A DNA stretch of 64,000 nucleotides from Haloferax mucosum ATCC BAA-1512. GTDB taxonomy: Archaea > Halobacteriota > Halobacteria > Halobacteriales > Haloferacaceae. Made by a program: the position numbers and the translations under genes. The number at the start of each line of letters is the position of its first letter. Position 1 is the stretch's first letter. Of the stretch, positions 42,422 through 50,442 are shown piece by piece. Below the pieces are notes generated by a model, which ran no database searches, had not been told where the DNA came from, and saw only the letters and a program-made list of their open reading frames with translations. The DNA is taken from the NCBI RefSeq assembly GCF_000337815.1, contig NZ_AOLN01000018.1, forward strand, positions 124,001-188,000. The letters are read 5' to 3'.

Positions 42422-42760
42422 TCAGTCCTGCGTAATCTTCCGCCAGACGTCGTCGAGCTTGTTTTTCACTTCTGGCCGCTCTGTCACGCTCACGGTGTAA
42501 TCGTCACCCTCGAACCGAACGACGATCTCGTCAACCTCACGACGGTAGACGTTCGTCCGCCGATGTTCGTCCGAGAGTACCCGGTCGTGAAGTTCGAGAA
42601 GTCCCGCCGCCGTCAATTCTTCAATTCTGCGATAACAGGTCGCAATGGGTATATCTAACATCTCGCTGAACTCCTGTGCCGAGTGAGGTTCGTCCGCGGC
42701 ACGGAGGATATCAGGGTTGTACTCGTTTCCCAGTGCGGAAAGGGTCCTGTCAGACTCCAT
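42422..42760 (-). CDS. Winged-helix regulator upstream of the archaellins
   Basis: This 112-residue protein has an ArsR-like winged helix: LGNEYNPDILRAADEPHSAQEFSEMLDIPIATCYRRIEELTAAGLLE contains the recognition helix (IPIATCYRRIEEL). The beta-rich C-terminus (RREVDEIVVRFEGDDYTVSV) may dimerise. It is on the same strand and directly upstream of arlA1, so it is a reasonable candidate for controlling motility genes, though nothing in the sequence proves it. Confidence 0.8.
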   Translation of the reverse strand: MESDRTLSALGNEYNPDILRAADEPHSAQEFSEMLDIPIATCYRRIEELTAAGLLELHDRVLSDEHRRTNVYRREVDEIVVRFEGDDYTVSVTERPEVKNKLDDVWRKITQD

Positions 42761-42900
42761 AGATGGAAATTCATCGGTTCGCGCGGCTTGTCAATGTGTT
42801 GGTTATATATTTGGCACATTCTCAGTCATAGTAGTGAGTTCGGGCGCCGAGTCGTATCGGCGGCGATGGGATTATATGTTGCCCCACCGAGCATCCGGCG

Positions 42901-43545
42901 ATGGACGAGGCCGACGACGAGCGTCCAAAGAGCCACCCGCGAGAGCAGGGGGTGGTCGGGACAGAGGACCTCGATATAAGTCACGATAAGAACGTAGCCG
43001 AGATTGACTCCGGCCGGTTCGTTATCTCGACGGACAACGACGAAACGCCGAACCCGAGCGAGGAGGCACTGAATGAGCGTTCGACGAGCGCCGAACCGGA
43101 ACAACAGTCCACGGCGAGTGCCGACTCGACCGAGTCGGACGCGAAGCCCAAACTCGTCCTTCCGGAAGACCCGAGAAAGCGCGCTATCGTCGCGCGCCGA
43201 CTGCTCGCCGAACGCGTCGGCGCGATTCAGTCGGACCACGCGTTGGTCACGACCGCGCTCGTCGATGGGTCGGTCGAACAACACGAGACGGTCTCGAACG
43301 ACGTGACCGACGTGTTTCACTCGCTGTTAGAGTGGTACGCGGACGCCGTCGGAAGCGACGACACGCCCTCGGACGAGGTGCTCGGGATTTTACTGCTCGC
43401 GTCCGAAGTCCGCGTGACGTACCCCGGTCGAGCGATTAAGGCGCTCGCCGCCGCTCACGGACTGGACCGGGACGATTCGATTGGAAACCTCTTCGATGCC
43501 GTCGAGGCGTCGGGGGCGTCGTTCCCACCGCGACGCCAAAAATAG
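42901..43545 (+). CDS. Uncharacterised haloarchaeal protein (DUF7500-like)
   Basis: The product is 214 residues. The first 95 are disordered and acidic (EQQSTASADSTESD). The last 110 form a helical domain (DPRKRAIVARRLLAERVGAIQSD, ATALVDGSVEQHE-like, VTDVFHSLLEWYADAVG, RAIKALAAAHGLDRDDSIGNLFDAVEASG). I do not know a function. It diverges from the winged-helix gene and precedes cheY, with a TATA-like GATTATATG at 42869-42877. The family name is from memory and unsure. Confidence 0.65.
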   Translation: MDEADDERPKSHPREQGVVGTEDLDISHDKNVAEIDSGRFVISTDNDETPNPSEEALNERSTSAEPEQQSTASADSTESDAKPKLVLPEDPRKRAIVARRLLAERVGAIQSDHALVTTALVDGSVEQHETVSNDVTDVFHSLLEWYADAVGSDDTPSDEVLGILLLASEVRVTYPGRAIKALAAAHGLDRDDSIGNLFDAVEASGASFPPRRQK

Positions 43546-43640
43546 GTTTATAATATGGTGTTATTGGCTTCCTAACACACCGTACGCCCGGAATTTGATT
43601 TTTGTGTCGCGTGTTTATTACGACGCTCATCGTTCTGTAT

Positions 43641-43660
43641 TCGTATCAGCCTTGATAATG
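43641..43660 (+). promoter_or_regulatory. Motility dyad of the cheY promoter
   Basis: Half-sites TCGTATCA and TGATAATG with spacer GCCT; 10 nt later comes the TATA box GTTTATAG. Confidence 0.6.
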
Positions 43661-43670
43661 GGGTGGAAGG

Positions 43671-43678
43671 GTTTATAG
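43671..43678 (+). promoter_or_regulatory. TATA box of cheY
   Basis: GTTTATAG, about 28 nt upstream of the cheY ATG, so the transcript should be nearly leaderless; a GGAGGT lies directly before the ATG. Confidence 0.6.
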
Positions 43679-43702
43679 TGTGATTTTCGGAAATCTGGAG
43701 GT

Positions 43703-44071
43703 ATGGCAAGCAAGGTACTGGTCGTGGACGACTCTGCGTTCATGCGGAACCTCCTCAAGCAACTCCTCGAAGGAGAACACGAAGTCGTCGGCGAAGCCGA
43801 AAACGGCGTCGAAGCGGTCGAACTCTACCGCGAACTCGACCCCGATGTCGTCACGATGGACGTTGTCATGCCGATTCGAAACGGCATCGAAGCGACGTCC
43901 GAAATCAAGTCACTGGACTCCGGCGCATCGGTCATCATGTGTACGTCGGTGGGACAAGAAGAGAAGATGCGCGAGGCGGTCGAAGCGGGCGCAGATGGCT
44001 ACATCACGAAGCCGTTCCAGAAGCCCAACGTGCTCCAAGCTATCGCTGACGTCATTCAGGCAGAGGCATGA
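43703..44071 (+). CDS. cheY: CheY response regulator
   Basis: This 122-residue stand-alone receiver has acidic pocket D9/D10, phospho-acceptor D53 (TMDVVMP), a Thr/Ser in MCTSVGQ and a conserved Lys in YITKPF. Phospho-CheY binds CheF and so reaches the archaellum motor. Its stop overlaps the cheC start (ATGA). Confidence 0.97.
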   Translation: MASKVLVVDDSAFMRNLLKQLLEGEHEVVGEAENGVEAVELYRELDPDVVTMDVVMPIRNGIEATSEIKSLDSGASVIMCTSVGQEEKMREAVEAGADGYITKPFQKPNVLQAIADVIQAEA

Positions 44072-45255
44072 ATCTCGACGTACGGTCGCTTCGAACGTTT
44101 AGTCGCCTTGCCCACTCGGGCGCCGAGAAGGCGGCAGGCTCGTTGACTACGCTCGCCGGAATCGACACGTACGTCAACGTCACCAAAGTAGAGCTGGGAA
44201 CGAAGTCGGACGTCGAAACCGAGTTCGCAGAACGTGACCTCGTAAGCGTCCATATCGGATTCAACGGCGGCTTGGACGGTCGTACGGTACTGGCGTTTTC
44301 GCCGGAATCGGCCGAACGCCTCGTTGACGCGCTGATGCCCGGTATCGACGCGACCGACGCCGACGGCGAACTCGCGGCGAGCAGTCTCAAAGAGGTCGCC
44401 AACATCATGCTCGGCGGCTTCATCGACGGGTGGGCGGATTACCTCGACACGAGCGTCGATATCACGACGCCGACGTACGTCGAAGACGACGACAGCGGCC
44501 CGCTGAAGGAGATCGAAGCGAGCGGCTTCGAACACGGCGGGACTGACGAACACGTTCTGGTCTTCCGGAACCAACTCGAAGCGGCGGATAACGCAATCGA
44601 ATTCGACCTGTACATGGTTCCGACGCCCGACTCTATCGGCACCATCGTCGAAGCGAGCGGCGAGGACGACGCGCTCCCCGTGGAGTCGTTCGCCGCCTTC
44701 TCAGAGATGGTCAACGACGGTGCGAATCAGGCGTCGGCCGACATCACGTCCATGACGGGAATCGACACGACTGTCGAAGTGAGCCGTCTGAGCTTCGTCC
44801 CAATCGAAGGCGTCCCGATGTCCTTGACCGACGCCGTACGGCGCGGTGTCGTCCTCGAATTCAGCGGAACGCCGAGCGGGTACATCGCAATCCTGTTCGA
44901 CGAACCGTCCGCAGAGAACATTGCGAGTAGCCTGCTTCCGGGCATGGAAGGTGACGAAGCAATGCGACAGAGTGCAATTCAGGAGATCGGAAATATCGTC
45001 ACCTCGGGATTCCTCGACGGCTGGGCGAACGCGCTGGAGACGACGATCGACATCTCGCCGCCGAAGCACGTTCACGACCTCGGGTCCGCAATCATCGACC
45101 CGCTTGCGACCGACCTCGCACAGTCACAGGAGTACGCGTTCCTCATCGACTCGACCATCCGAACGGACGACGACGAGTTTACCTGTGACATCTACGCGCT
45201 CCCCGACGAAACCGAGTTGCGCAAGGCGCTTGAGCAACTCTCACCCGCCGCGTGA
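44068..45255 (+). CDS. cheC: CheC with two CheC domains
   Basis: The product is 395 residues, twice the length of a single CheC. Each half carries the phosphatase-type helix: SSLKEVANIMLGGFIDGWADY and IQEIGNIVTSGFLDGWANA (E-x2-N). The first repeat spans about 1-195 and the second about 200-395. It dephosphorylates CheY-P and partners with CheD. Translation is coupled to cheY. Confidence 0.92.
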   Translation: MNLDVRSLRTFSRLAHSGAEKAAGSLTTLAGIDTYVNVTKVELGTKSDVETEFAERDLVSVHIGFNGGLDGRTVLAFSPESAERLVDALMPGIDATDADGELAASSLKEVANIMLGGFIDGWADYLDTSVDITTPTYVEDDDSGPLKEIEASGFEHGGTDEHVLVFRNQLEAADNAIEFDLYMVPTPDSIGTIVEASGEDDALPVESFAAFSEMVNDGANQASADITSMTGIDTTVEVSRLSFVPIEGVPMSLTDAVRRGVVLEFSGTPSGYIAILFDEPSAENIASSLLPGMEGDEAMRQSAIQEIGNIVTSGFLDGWANALETTIDISPPKHVHDLGSAIIDPLATDLAQSQEYAFLIDSTIRTDDDEFTCDIYALPDETELRKALEQLSPAA

Positions 45256-45279
45256 CAACGCTGCAGAGGCACCCCAGAA

Positions 45280-45789
45280 ATGCAAGTTTACACCACGGAT
45301 ACGTCCTCGCCCCAGTCCGGGCGAACGAAGGTCGGAATTGCCGACTACGCTGTCTCTAGTGACCAGAGTACGTTGACGACGAGCGGGCTCGGTTCCTGTA
45401 TCGGCGTCGCACTCTACGATCCAGACACATGCGTCTCTGGGCTCGCACACGCGATGCTCCCGGAAATCGAACCGGGCGGCGAACCGGCGAAGTTCGCCGA
45501 CAGTAGTATCGAATTGTTGCTCTCGGAGATGGAGGCCGCCGGTGCCAACATCGACAGAGTGGTTGCAAAGATAGCAGGTGGCAGTACCATGTTCGACTTC
45601 ACGTCTGCCAACGGCGACGGGAGTATCGGCGACCGAAACGTCGAAACGACCCGCGAGACGCTCGCTCGATTCGGCATCGAAATCGTCGCGGAAGACATCG
45701 GCGGCTCCCACGGGCGGTCGTTGGAACTCGACGCACAGACTGGAGACCTTCGCGTGCGAAGTGCGAAGACCGGAAACAGCGTGCTCTGA
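45280..45789 (+). CDS. cheD: CheD transducer deamidase
   Basis: The product is 169 residues. The catalytic Cys is in TSGLGSCIGVALYD and the His in GLAHAMLP, followed by KIAGGSTMF and GGSHGRSLELDAQTG. It deamidates specific transducer glutamines and binds CheC. It closes the cheY-cheC-cheD operon, 24 nt after cheC. Confidence 0.95.
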   Translation: MQVYTTDTSSPQSGRTKVGIADYAVSSDQSTLTTSGLGSCIGVALYDPDTCVSGLAHAMLPEIEPGGEPAKFADSSIELLLSEMEAAGANIDRVVAKIAGGSTMFDFTSANGDGSIGDRNVETTRETLARFGIEIVAEDIGGSHGRSLELDAQTGDLRVRSAKTGNSVL

Positions 45790-45936
45790 CCGTCAGGGTA
45801 CATCCGTTTTTCACGCGGCGTCCACCGGGCAACCGTAGCCGAGGTGAGAGAGTGGGGACAACTAGTTTCTCCTTCGATACGTCGCGGTCGATTCGAACGT
45901 TGGTGAACCGTTCTGAGATGTCTCTCTGGTACGGTC

Positions 45937-45956
45937 CAATATCACGTCTGATAACG
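45937..45956 (+). promoter_or_regulatory. Motility dyad of the arlD promoter
   Basis: Half-sites CAATATCA and TGATAACG with spacer CGTC. The left half and the preceding GGTACGG resemble the archaellin operator. Ten nt later is TTTTATAT. Confidence 0.65.
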
Positions 45957-45966
45957 TCTCGGGTAG

Positions 45967-45974
45967 TTTTATAT
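45967..45974 (+). promoter_or_regulatory. TATA box of arlD
   Basis: TTTTATAT. Transcription would start near 45996, leaving a leader of about 105 nt, unusually long for a haloarchaeal gene. Confidence 0.6.
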
Positions 45975-46051
45975 CGCCTGCTTCGAATTCTCTCACCGAA
46001 ACGGTACGATATTCGCGTGTGACACCACGGATAGCGCTCTGCGCTTTCCAA

Positions 46052-46071
46052 CCCAAGTCGGGGGACTTGGG
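46052..46071 (+). promoter_or_regulatory. Hairpin in the arlD leader
   Basis: CCCAAGTC / GACTTGGG form a perfect 8-bp stem around a GGGG loop. It lies about 30 nt upstream of the ATG, and a strong ribosome site GAGGTGA is at 46093-46099. The hairpin could influence translation of arlD. Confidence 0.5.
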
Positions 46072-46102
46072 GGAGTCGTACCGTCCCTGAATGAGGTGAC
46101 CC

Positions 46103-46633
46103 ATGTACTTGGACCCGGACGAATACGACCCAGACGAACTTCGACGCATCGCCCGCGACACGGCACGACCACGACGGAACGGGAGTTCCCGGTTTGAAGA
46201 CTCCCGGTTTGAAGACGCTCGGTTCGACGACCGGAGTCCCTTCCGTTTCGATAACCCGGTTTTCGACCGAAGCCGACAGGAAGCGTCGGAAGCACTCCGG
46301 TCGAGCCAACTTGAGCACCTGCTCATGCACCAGTCCCGCGGTGAGGAAGACGGCGTCGAAAAGCCGTATCTTCGCTCGCTCCCAGACAAGTACGGCGCGG
46401 AACGCGTCGTCTTCGATTGGCTGGAGTTCCTCGTCCTCAAAGGCGGTTTCAAGCGAGCGATGGACGCACTTCGCTACTACCAGACGGTCGATTGGCTGAC
46501 AGAAGACGTCGAACAGACCCTCCGTAACTACCTTCTTGGGTTCTCCGCTGACGTTGACGAACCGACCGAACTCGACGTTGACGACCACCTGCTGAGTCTG
46601 GTCTACGTCGCTCGTCTCGCCTCGATGGTGTGA
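46103..46633 (+). CDS. arlD: ArlD-type archaellum switch protein
   Basis: The product is 176 residues. A disordered N-terminus includes the repeated FEDSRFEDARFDD. The C-terminal ArlD/E domain (YLRSLPDKYGAERVVFDWLEFLVLKGGFKRAMDALRYYQTVDWLTEDVEQ, ending DHLLSLVYVARLASM) matches the last part of ArlCE. ArlD partners with ArlCE in the cytosolic ring that receives CheY signals. It has its own promoter with the motility dyad. Confidence 0.88.
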   Translation: MYLDPDEYDPDELRRIARDTARPRRNGSSRFEDSRFEDARFDDRSPFRFDNPVFDRSRQEASEALRSSQLEHLLMHQSRGEEDGVEKPYLRSLPDKYGAERVVFDWLEFLVLKGGFKRAMDALRYYQTVDWLTEDVEQTLRNYLLGFSADVDEPTELDVDDHLLSLVYVARLASMV

Positions 46634-46745
46634 CGGCCGACTACCGGGTCTCGAATACGAACACAGTCTCTCCTTCCGATAACCCAGTGTATCCAATGAT
46701 CGCGTACACGACGCGCCCGTCGAATCCGAGCCGAGTTGATACCGT

Positions 46746-47810
46746 ATGACGACCGACCCCGCCAGTTCGAACGCGGTCGAGACGCCACAGAAACCGAAAC
46801 CGGTCGGCGCGAAACTTGGAAGCGCCAGAACCGCGCTCGTGTACGACACCGACGCTGGAGACCGCGAGACGGTCCAGACGCTCTCTTGTCTCGCAACGTA
46901 CGAAGACACACTCACCGAAGACGAGCGCGTCCTCTACGGCGAGGAGGCTGCCCGACAGTACCCAGATCGCACGTCGTTCATGCTCCGGTCGGGCCTGCCG
47001 ACAGACGCCGCGAGCGCGGAGCTAACGGCCCAGTTTTTCGGCGAGGTGTGCGACGGCTACGCGCTTCCCGAAGAAAGCGCGGTGGTGTACGCGATTCCGA
47101 CTATCGGAGACGAGGTCGGACTTGCGAACCTGACCACCGTCATCGAAGAGAGCGCCGTCGGAGAGACGCTCGTCCGTGGCTTTCCCGAGTCGCTTTGCGC
47201 GTCGATTCCGGCGATTGGCGACGACTTGGAAGCGGTCGAAGAGATATTTGTCGCCGTCAATCTCGGTGCGACGACGCTCGAAGCGTGCGCGTATCGCCAC
47301 GGCGAGCAACTGTTGCCTTTCGTCTCAGAGGCGGCGACCGGCAACGATGTGGACGAACGCATCGCCGACGCCGTCGAAAGCGAGATTGACGGGCGAATCG
47401 GTATCGACCGAACCACCGCGCGCGAGTACAAAGAAGAACACGCAGACTTCGACGACTTCGAGTCGTTCACCGACGTCGTGCAACGGCCCGACGAGGGCTC
47501 ACACGAGTTCGCAGTCGAACGAGGCATCATGGAACCGCTCGACGAGTACCTCGACGACGTCGTAGACGAACTCGTGGCGTTCTTCTCGAAGTTGGCGAAC
47601 GCCCACATGCGAACCTATCAACTCTCTCGTACGCGCCCGCTCGTCGTCACGGGCGGTATGGCGTGCATCCCCGGACTCATCGCCGAACTCGAAACACGAC
47701 TGAGCGAGGCACTCGACCGCGAGGTCACGCTGTGCGTTCCCGAGAACCCCGACACTGCCGCGGCCGAGGGTGCCTACCGAATCGCAACCCGATTGCTCGA
47801 ACAGCACTAA
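46746..47810 (+). CDS. Actin/Hsp70-fold protein of unknown role in the motility cluster
   Basis: The product is 354 residues. The order of signatures is that of the actin superfamily: a phosphate-1-like KLGSARTALVYD near residue 24, a phosphate-2-like VNLGATTLEACAY near residue 167, connecting helices, and an adenosine-type VVTGGMACIPGLIAELETRL near residue 300. The usual Asp of phosphate-1 is Lys and that of phosphate-2 is Asn, so ATP hydrolysis may be lost or altered. It follows arlD by 112 nt on the same strand. It could be a divergent MreB/salactin-like scaffold or a regulatory pseudo-ATPase. Confidence 0.7.
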   Translation: MTTDPASSNAVETPQKPKPVGAKLGSARTALVYDTDAGDRETVQTLSCLATYEDTLTEDERVLYGEEAARQYPDRTSFMLRSGLPTDAASAELTAQFFGEVCDGYALPEESAVVYAIPTIGDEVGLANLTTVIEESAVGETLVRGFPESLCASIPAIGDDLEAVEEIFVAVNLGATTLEACAYRHGEQLLPFVSEAATGNDVDERIADAVESEIDGRIGIDRTTAREYKEEHADFDDFESFTDVVQRPDEGSHEFAVERGIMEPLDEYLDDVVDELVAFFSKLANAHMRTYQLSRTRPLVVTGGMACIPGLIAELETRLSEALDREVTLCVPENPDTAAAEGAYRIATRLLEQH

Positions 47811-48004
47811 CGGGCTCGAAAACCGCGTCCTGAAGTTTCTACATTCCACATCAACCACTGCTCAGCTACTCGGTTCTCGAATGGTGACTGCTGAGCCACG
47901 CTGAACGTTCTGCGGTGCTCTCGGTCTCGCTTCGGGAGTCAAAGACCAACGGACTACACAGCGCTCCGCCGCGCGTCGGGTCGGTTCGTCCTGGTCTATG
48001 CGTG

Positions 48005-50116
48005 TCAGTCTGTCTCGCTTTCGACCGTCCCGCCGTCGCTGACAGAAATCGTCTGGTCGGCTCTCCGGAGTCCAATCGTTGCGATAGTCCCGCGGGGTTC
48101 GTTCTCGTCGAAGTGCAGGCGGCCGTCGGAGCGGTCGATAATCCAGTGGACCAACCAGAGACCGAGACCGCTGATGTGTTGCAACGGCGTCTCGGTGCCC
48201 GATTTGAGAACGGAGATTTCGGCGTCCGGGACTCCCGGGCCGTTGTCGGCGATCTGAATCTCGACGAAGTCACTCGACGTCGCAGTCGGTTCGACGGTGA
48301 CGCTGACCTCGGGGATGACTCGGTCGTTGTGTTCGAGCGCGTTGTCGATGAGGTTCTTGATGGCCGACTCGACGAGATCGTCGGCGTAGACCCACATCTC
48401 GTCAGGGAGGTTCCGGCGGACGATGGCGCTCGGATAATCCGATTCGATACTGTCGAGCTGGGCTTCGATTCGGCTGATGACTTCGACCGATTCGAGACCG
48501 CTCGCCTCGCGGTTGAGCGTCGTGTCGATGTGGCGCGTCTGCTCGCCCAACTCGACGAGCGACGACGCTTTTCGTTTGATGGTTCGCGCGTGGTCTTTCG
48601 ACTCCGCGGGGATGCGCTGTTCGAGAAGCAGGTCCGCGTGGCCCAAAATGACGTTCATGTCGTTTCTGAGGTCGTGACGAAGGACACGATTGAGCACTCT
48701 GAGACGCTGTTCGTACCGGTAGCGACTCGTCACGTCCCGAGAGTTCAACACGATTCCGTCCACGGCCGGGTCGTCGAGCAAGTTGATTCCAACCGTCTCG
48801 AACCGCCGCCACGTGCCGTTTTTGTGGCGGATTCTGAACTCGGCTCGTACCGGGTCGTCACCGTCGATAACCTCGGTGAGGCACGCTTCGACACACTCTC
48901 TGTCGTCCGGATGGACCAGATTGAGCACGCGTTCGCCGACGAGCGAATCGGTCGAGTAGCCGAGGACGTCGGTCATCGACGGACTCGTGTACTTCCGGAC
49001 GCCGCGTTCGTTGATGACGGTGATAACGTCCCTCGAATTCTCGATGAGCGCTCGAAACTCCTCTTCGGTCCGCCGCCGCTCGGTCACGTCGTAGAAGACG
49101 AGGAGCCTCGCGCGGTTGCGAGACGCTTCGCCGACGGACTCCGACCGAATCTCGAAATATCGCCGTCGGGGTCCCTCCCCAACGACCGCCTCCGCTCTGT
49201 CGCTTCCGTGGAGGACGGCCCGTACCTCGGTGGGAGTGCGAACGACTTCGAGCACCGACTCGCCGATGCACTCCGAGACCGGTTCGGTGAGCAGTTCGGA
49301 CGCGGCACCGTTCGATTCGACGATTCGGTCGTGGTCGTCGAGGACGACGACCGCGTCGCGCATCTCCGAGAGAATCGCATCCCGCGCGATAGGGGTGATG
49401 TCGAACAGTCGATACTGAAAGAGCGCCCAGAGGACGATTAGTGAACTGAGACCGAGCGAAATCGGAACCGGATTGATCCACAACTTCTGCCAGAATAGCT
49501 TACCGGCGAACGCGACAAGCGGAATCAGTCCCACGACGATGAGGACGCCCGCCTGTCGCCGATGGATCCCCGAGGTTCGGAGGTAGGTCTTTCCGAGGAC
49601 ACTCAATCCGGTGATGCCGATACCGGATGCGTACACGACGTGTGCGATGAGAAGCGGTCCCGGGCCGGGCCCGGGCGGACCGGCGAACTCTATGCCAACG
49701 CTCGTACTCGTCCACAACTCCATTGGGGATGCTAAGAGTCCGTGTGCGTGGTTCGTGAACGCGAGCGCGATTGCGAGCGCCGGCTCGACCGAGAGAAACG
49801 AAAGCATCCGTCGCGTGAGAAGTTGGTCTTCTCCAGCGTAGACGAGCGCGAAGACGAGCCAGAGCGTCGGGAGAATCGCGGCTCCGACCAGTGCGAGGCG
49901 AGCGTAGAACAACTCCGCGCCGGGAATCGGGGCGAGAAAGATGAATCCGTACGCAGTTGACCAGATGCTCCCAGAGAGAGATAGGAGCGCGAACGGAACC
50001 CGAACACGGCGCGAATAGAGTCGAAAGCGACCGAGAACCACAAGCGTCACGATTCCGGAGAGGATACCGGCGGCGAACAGCGCGTACGCGTACGGGAACT
50101 GCTCAGCACCCATCAT
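48005..50116 (-). CDS. Membrane sensor histidine kinase with two PAS domains
   Basis: The product is 703 residues. Seven N-terminal helices (1-225) form a HisK_N-like 7TM sensor. PAS domains lie about 245-345 and 355-475 (e.g. ENSRDVITVINERGVRKYTSP). The phospho-acceptor His is in RVLRHDLRNDMNVILGHADL, and the ATPase has NLIDNALEHND, IADNGPGVPD and GLGLWLVHW. It probably senses a membrane-linked cue and signals to an unlinked regulator. A dyad like those of the motility promoters lies upstream. Confidence 0.92.
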   Translation of the reverse strand: MMGAEQFPYAYALFAAGILSGIVTLVVLGRFRLYSRRVRVPFALLSLSGSIWSTAYGFIFLAPIPGAELFYARLALVGAAILPTLWLVFALVYAGEDQLLTRRMLSFLSVEPALAIALAFTNHAHGLLASPMELWTSTSVGIEFAGPPGPGPGPLLIAHVVYASGIGITGLSVLGKTYLRTSGIHRRQAGVLIVVGLIPLVAFAGKLFWQKLWINPVPISLGLSSLIVLWALFQYRLFDITPIARDAILSEMRDAVVVLDDHDRIVESNGAASELLTEPVSECIGESVLEVVRTPTEVRAVLHGSDRAEAVVGEGPRRRYFEIRSESVGEASRNRARLLVFYDVTERRRTEEEFRALIENSRDVITVINERGVRKYTSPSMTDVLGYSTDSLVGERVLNLVHPDDRECVEACLTEVIDGDDPVRAEFRIRHKNGTWRRFETVGINLLDDPAVDGIVLNSRDVTSRYRYEQRLRVLNRVLRHDLRNDMNVILGHADLLLEQRIPAESKDHARTIKRKASSLVELGEQTRHIDTTLNREASGLESVEVISRIEAQLDSIESDYPSAIVRRNLPDEMWVYADDLVESAIKNLIDNALEHNDRVIPEVSVTVEPTATSSDFVEIQIADNGPGVPDAEISVLKSGTETPLQHISGLGLWLVHWIIDRSDGRLHFDENEPRGTIATIGLRRADQTISVSDGGTVESETD

Positions 50117-50442
50117 GAAGTGGTCGTGAGTTGCATGTGTGACTCTCTCGTTAGCTGTTCTTTCCGATGAATGTCACATCGGACAGTATCAAACGTCTAT
50201 TCGGTTTGGGACTTAAGCCGTTCGTCTCGAATATCGAAATTGATAGCAAAATCGCCGAACCTGGGAACCATCTCGAAATTGGACTGCGAAAGTTCATACA
50301 TCTGGTATGGTAGTCGAATTTTCCACCGCGATTATCAGTGCTACTTGTAGACGGGTCAATAACCAGTTGGTGTAGAACAACTGTCAGTGGTTCGAACTAC
50401 GCCCGAACGCTTAATTCGGATGGATGCACACGCAGGGATAAC
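50117..50442. other. 326-nt divergent region between the kinase and the second arlD
   Basis: It is AT-richer than its neighbours. It holds the dyad-like site 50229-50248, a TATA-like TTAAG for the kinase near 50211-50218, and a TATA-like GCTTAATTC at 50409-50417 that would give arlD2 an almost leaderless transcript. No gene is supported. Confidence 0.5.
50229..50248 (-). promoter_or_regulatory. Weak motility dyad upstream of the histidine kinase
   Basis: Read toward the kinase the half-sites are TGCTATCA and CGATATTC, spacer ATTT, followed 10 nt later by GCTTAAGT. Both halves deviate from the better copies. Confidence 0.4.

Larger units (their letters stand above)
45790..46102 (+). other. 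313-nt region with the arlD promoter and leader
   Basis: It contains the dyad, the TATA box and an 8-bp hairpin described separately. No gene is seen. The T-rich GTTTTTCAC just after the cheD stop could terminate the cheYCD transcript. Confidence 0.5.

Noticed and set aside
42850-42877. Dyad-like TCGTATCG/CGATGGGA before the DUF7500-like gene
   Set aside because: The distal half resembles the cheY site, but the second half differs and it abuts the TATA box instead of lying 10 nt away, so it was not counted in the regulon.
45790-46102. The CCCAAGTC hairpin as a terminator of cheYCD
   Set aside because: It is followed by G-rich rather than T-rich sequence and lies downstream of the arlD promoter, so a leader element is more likely.
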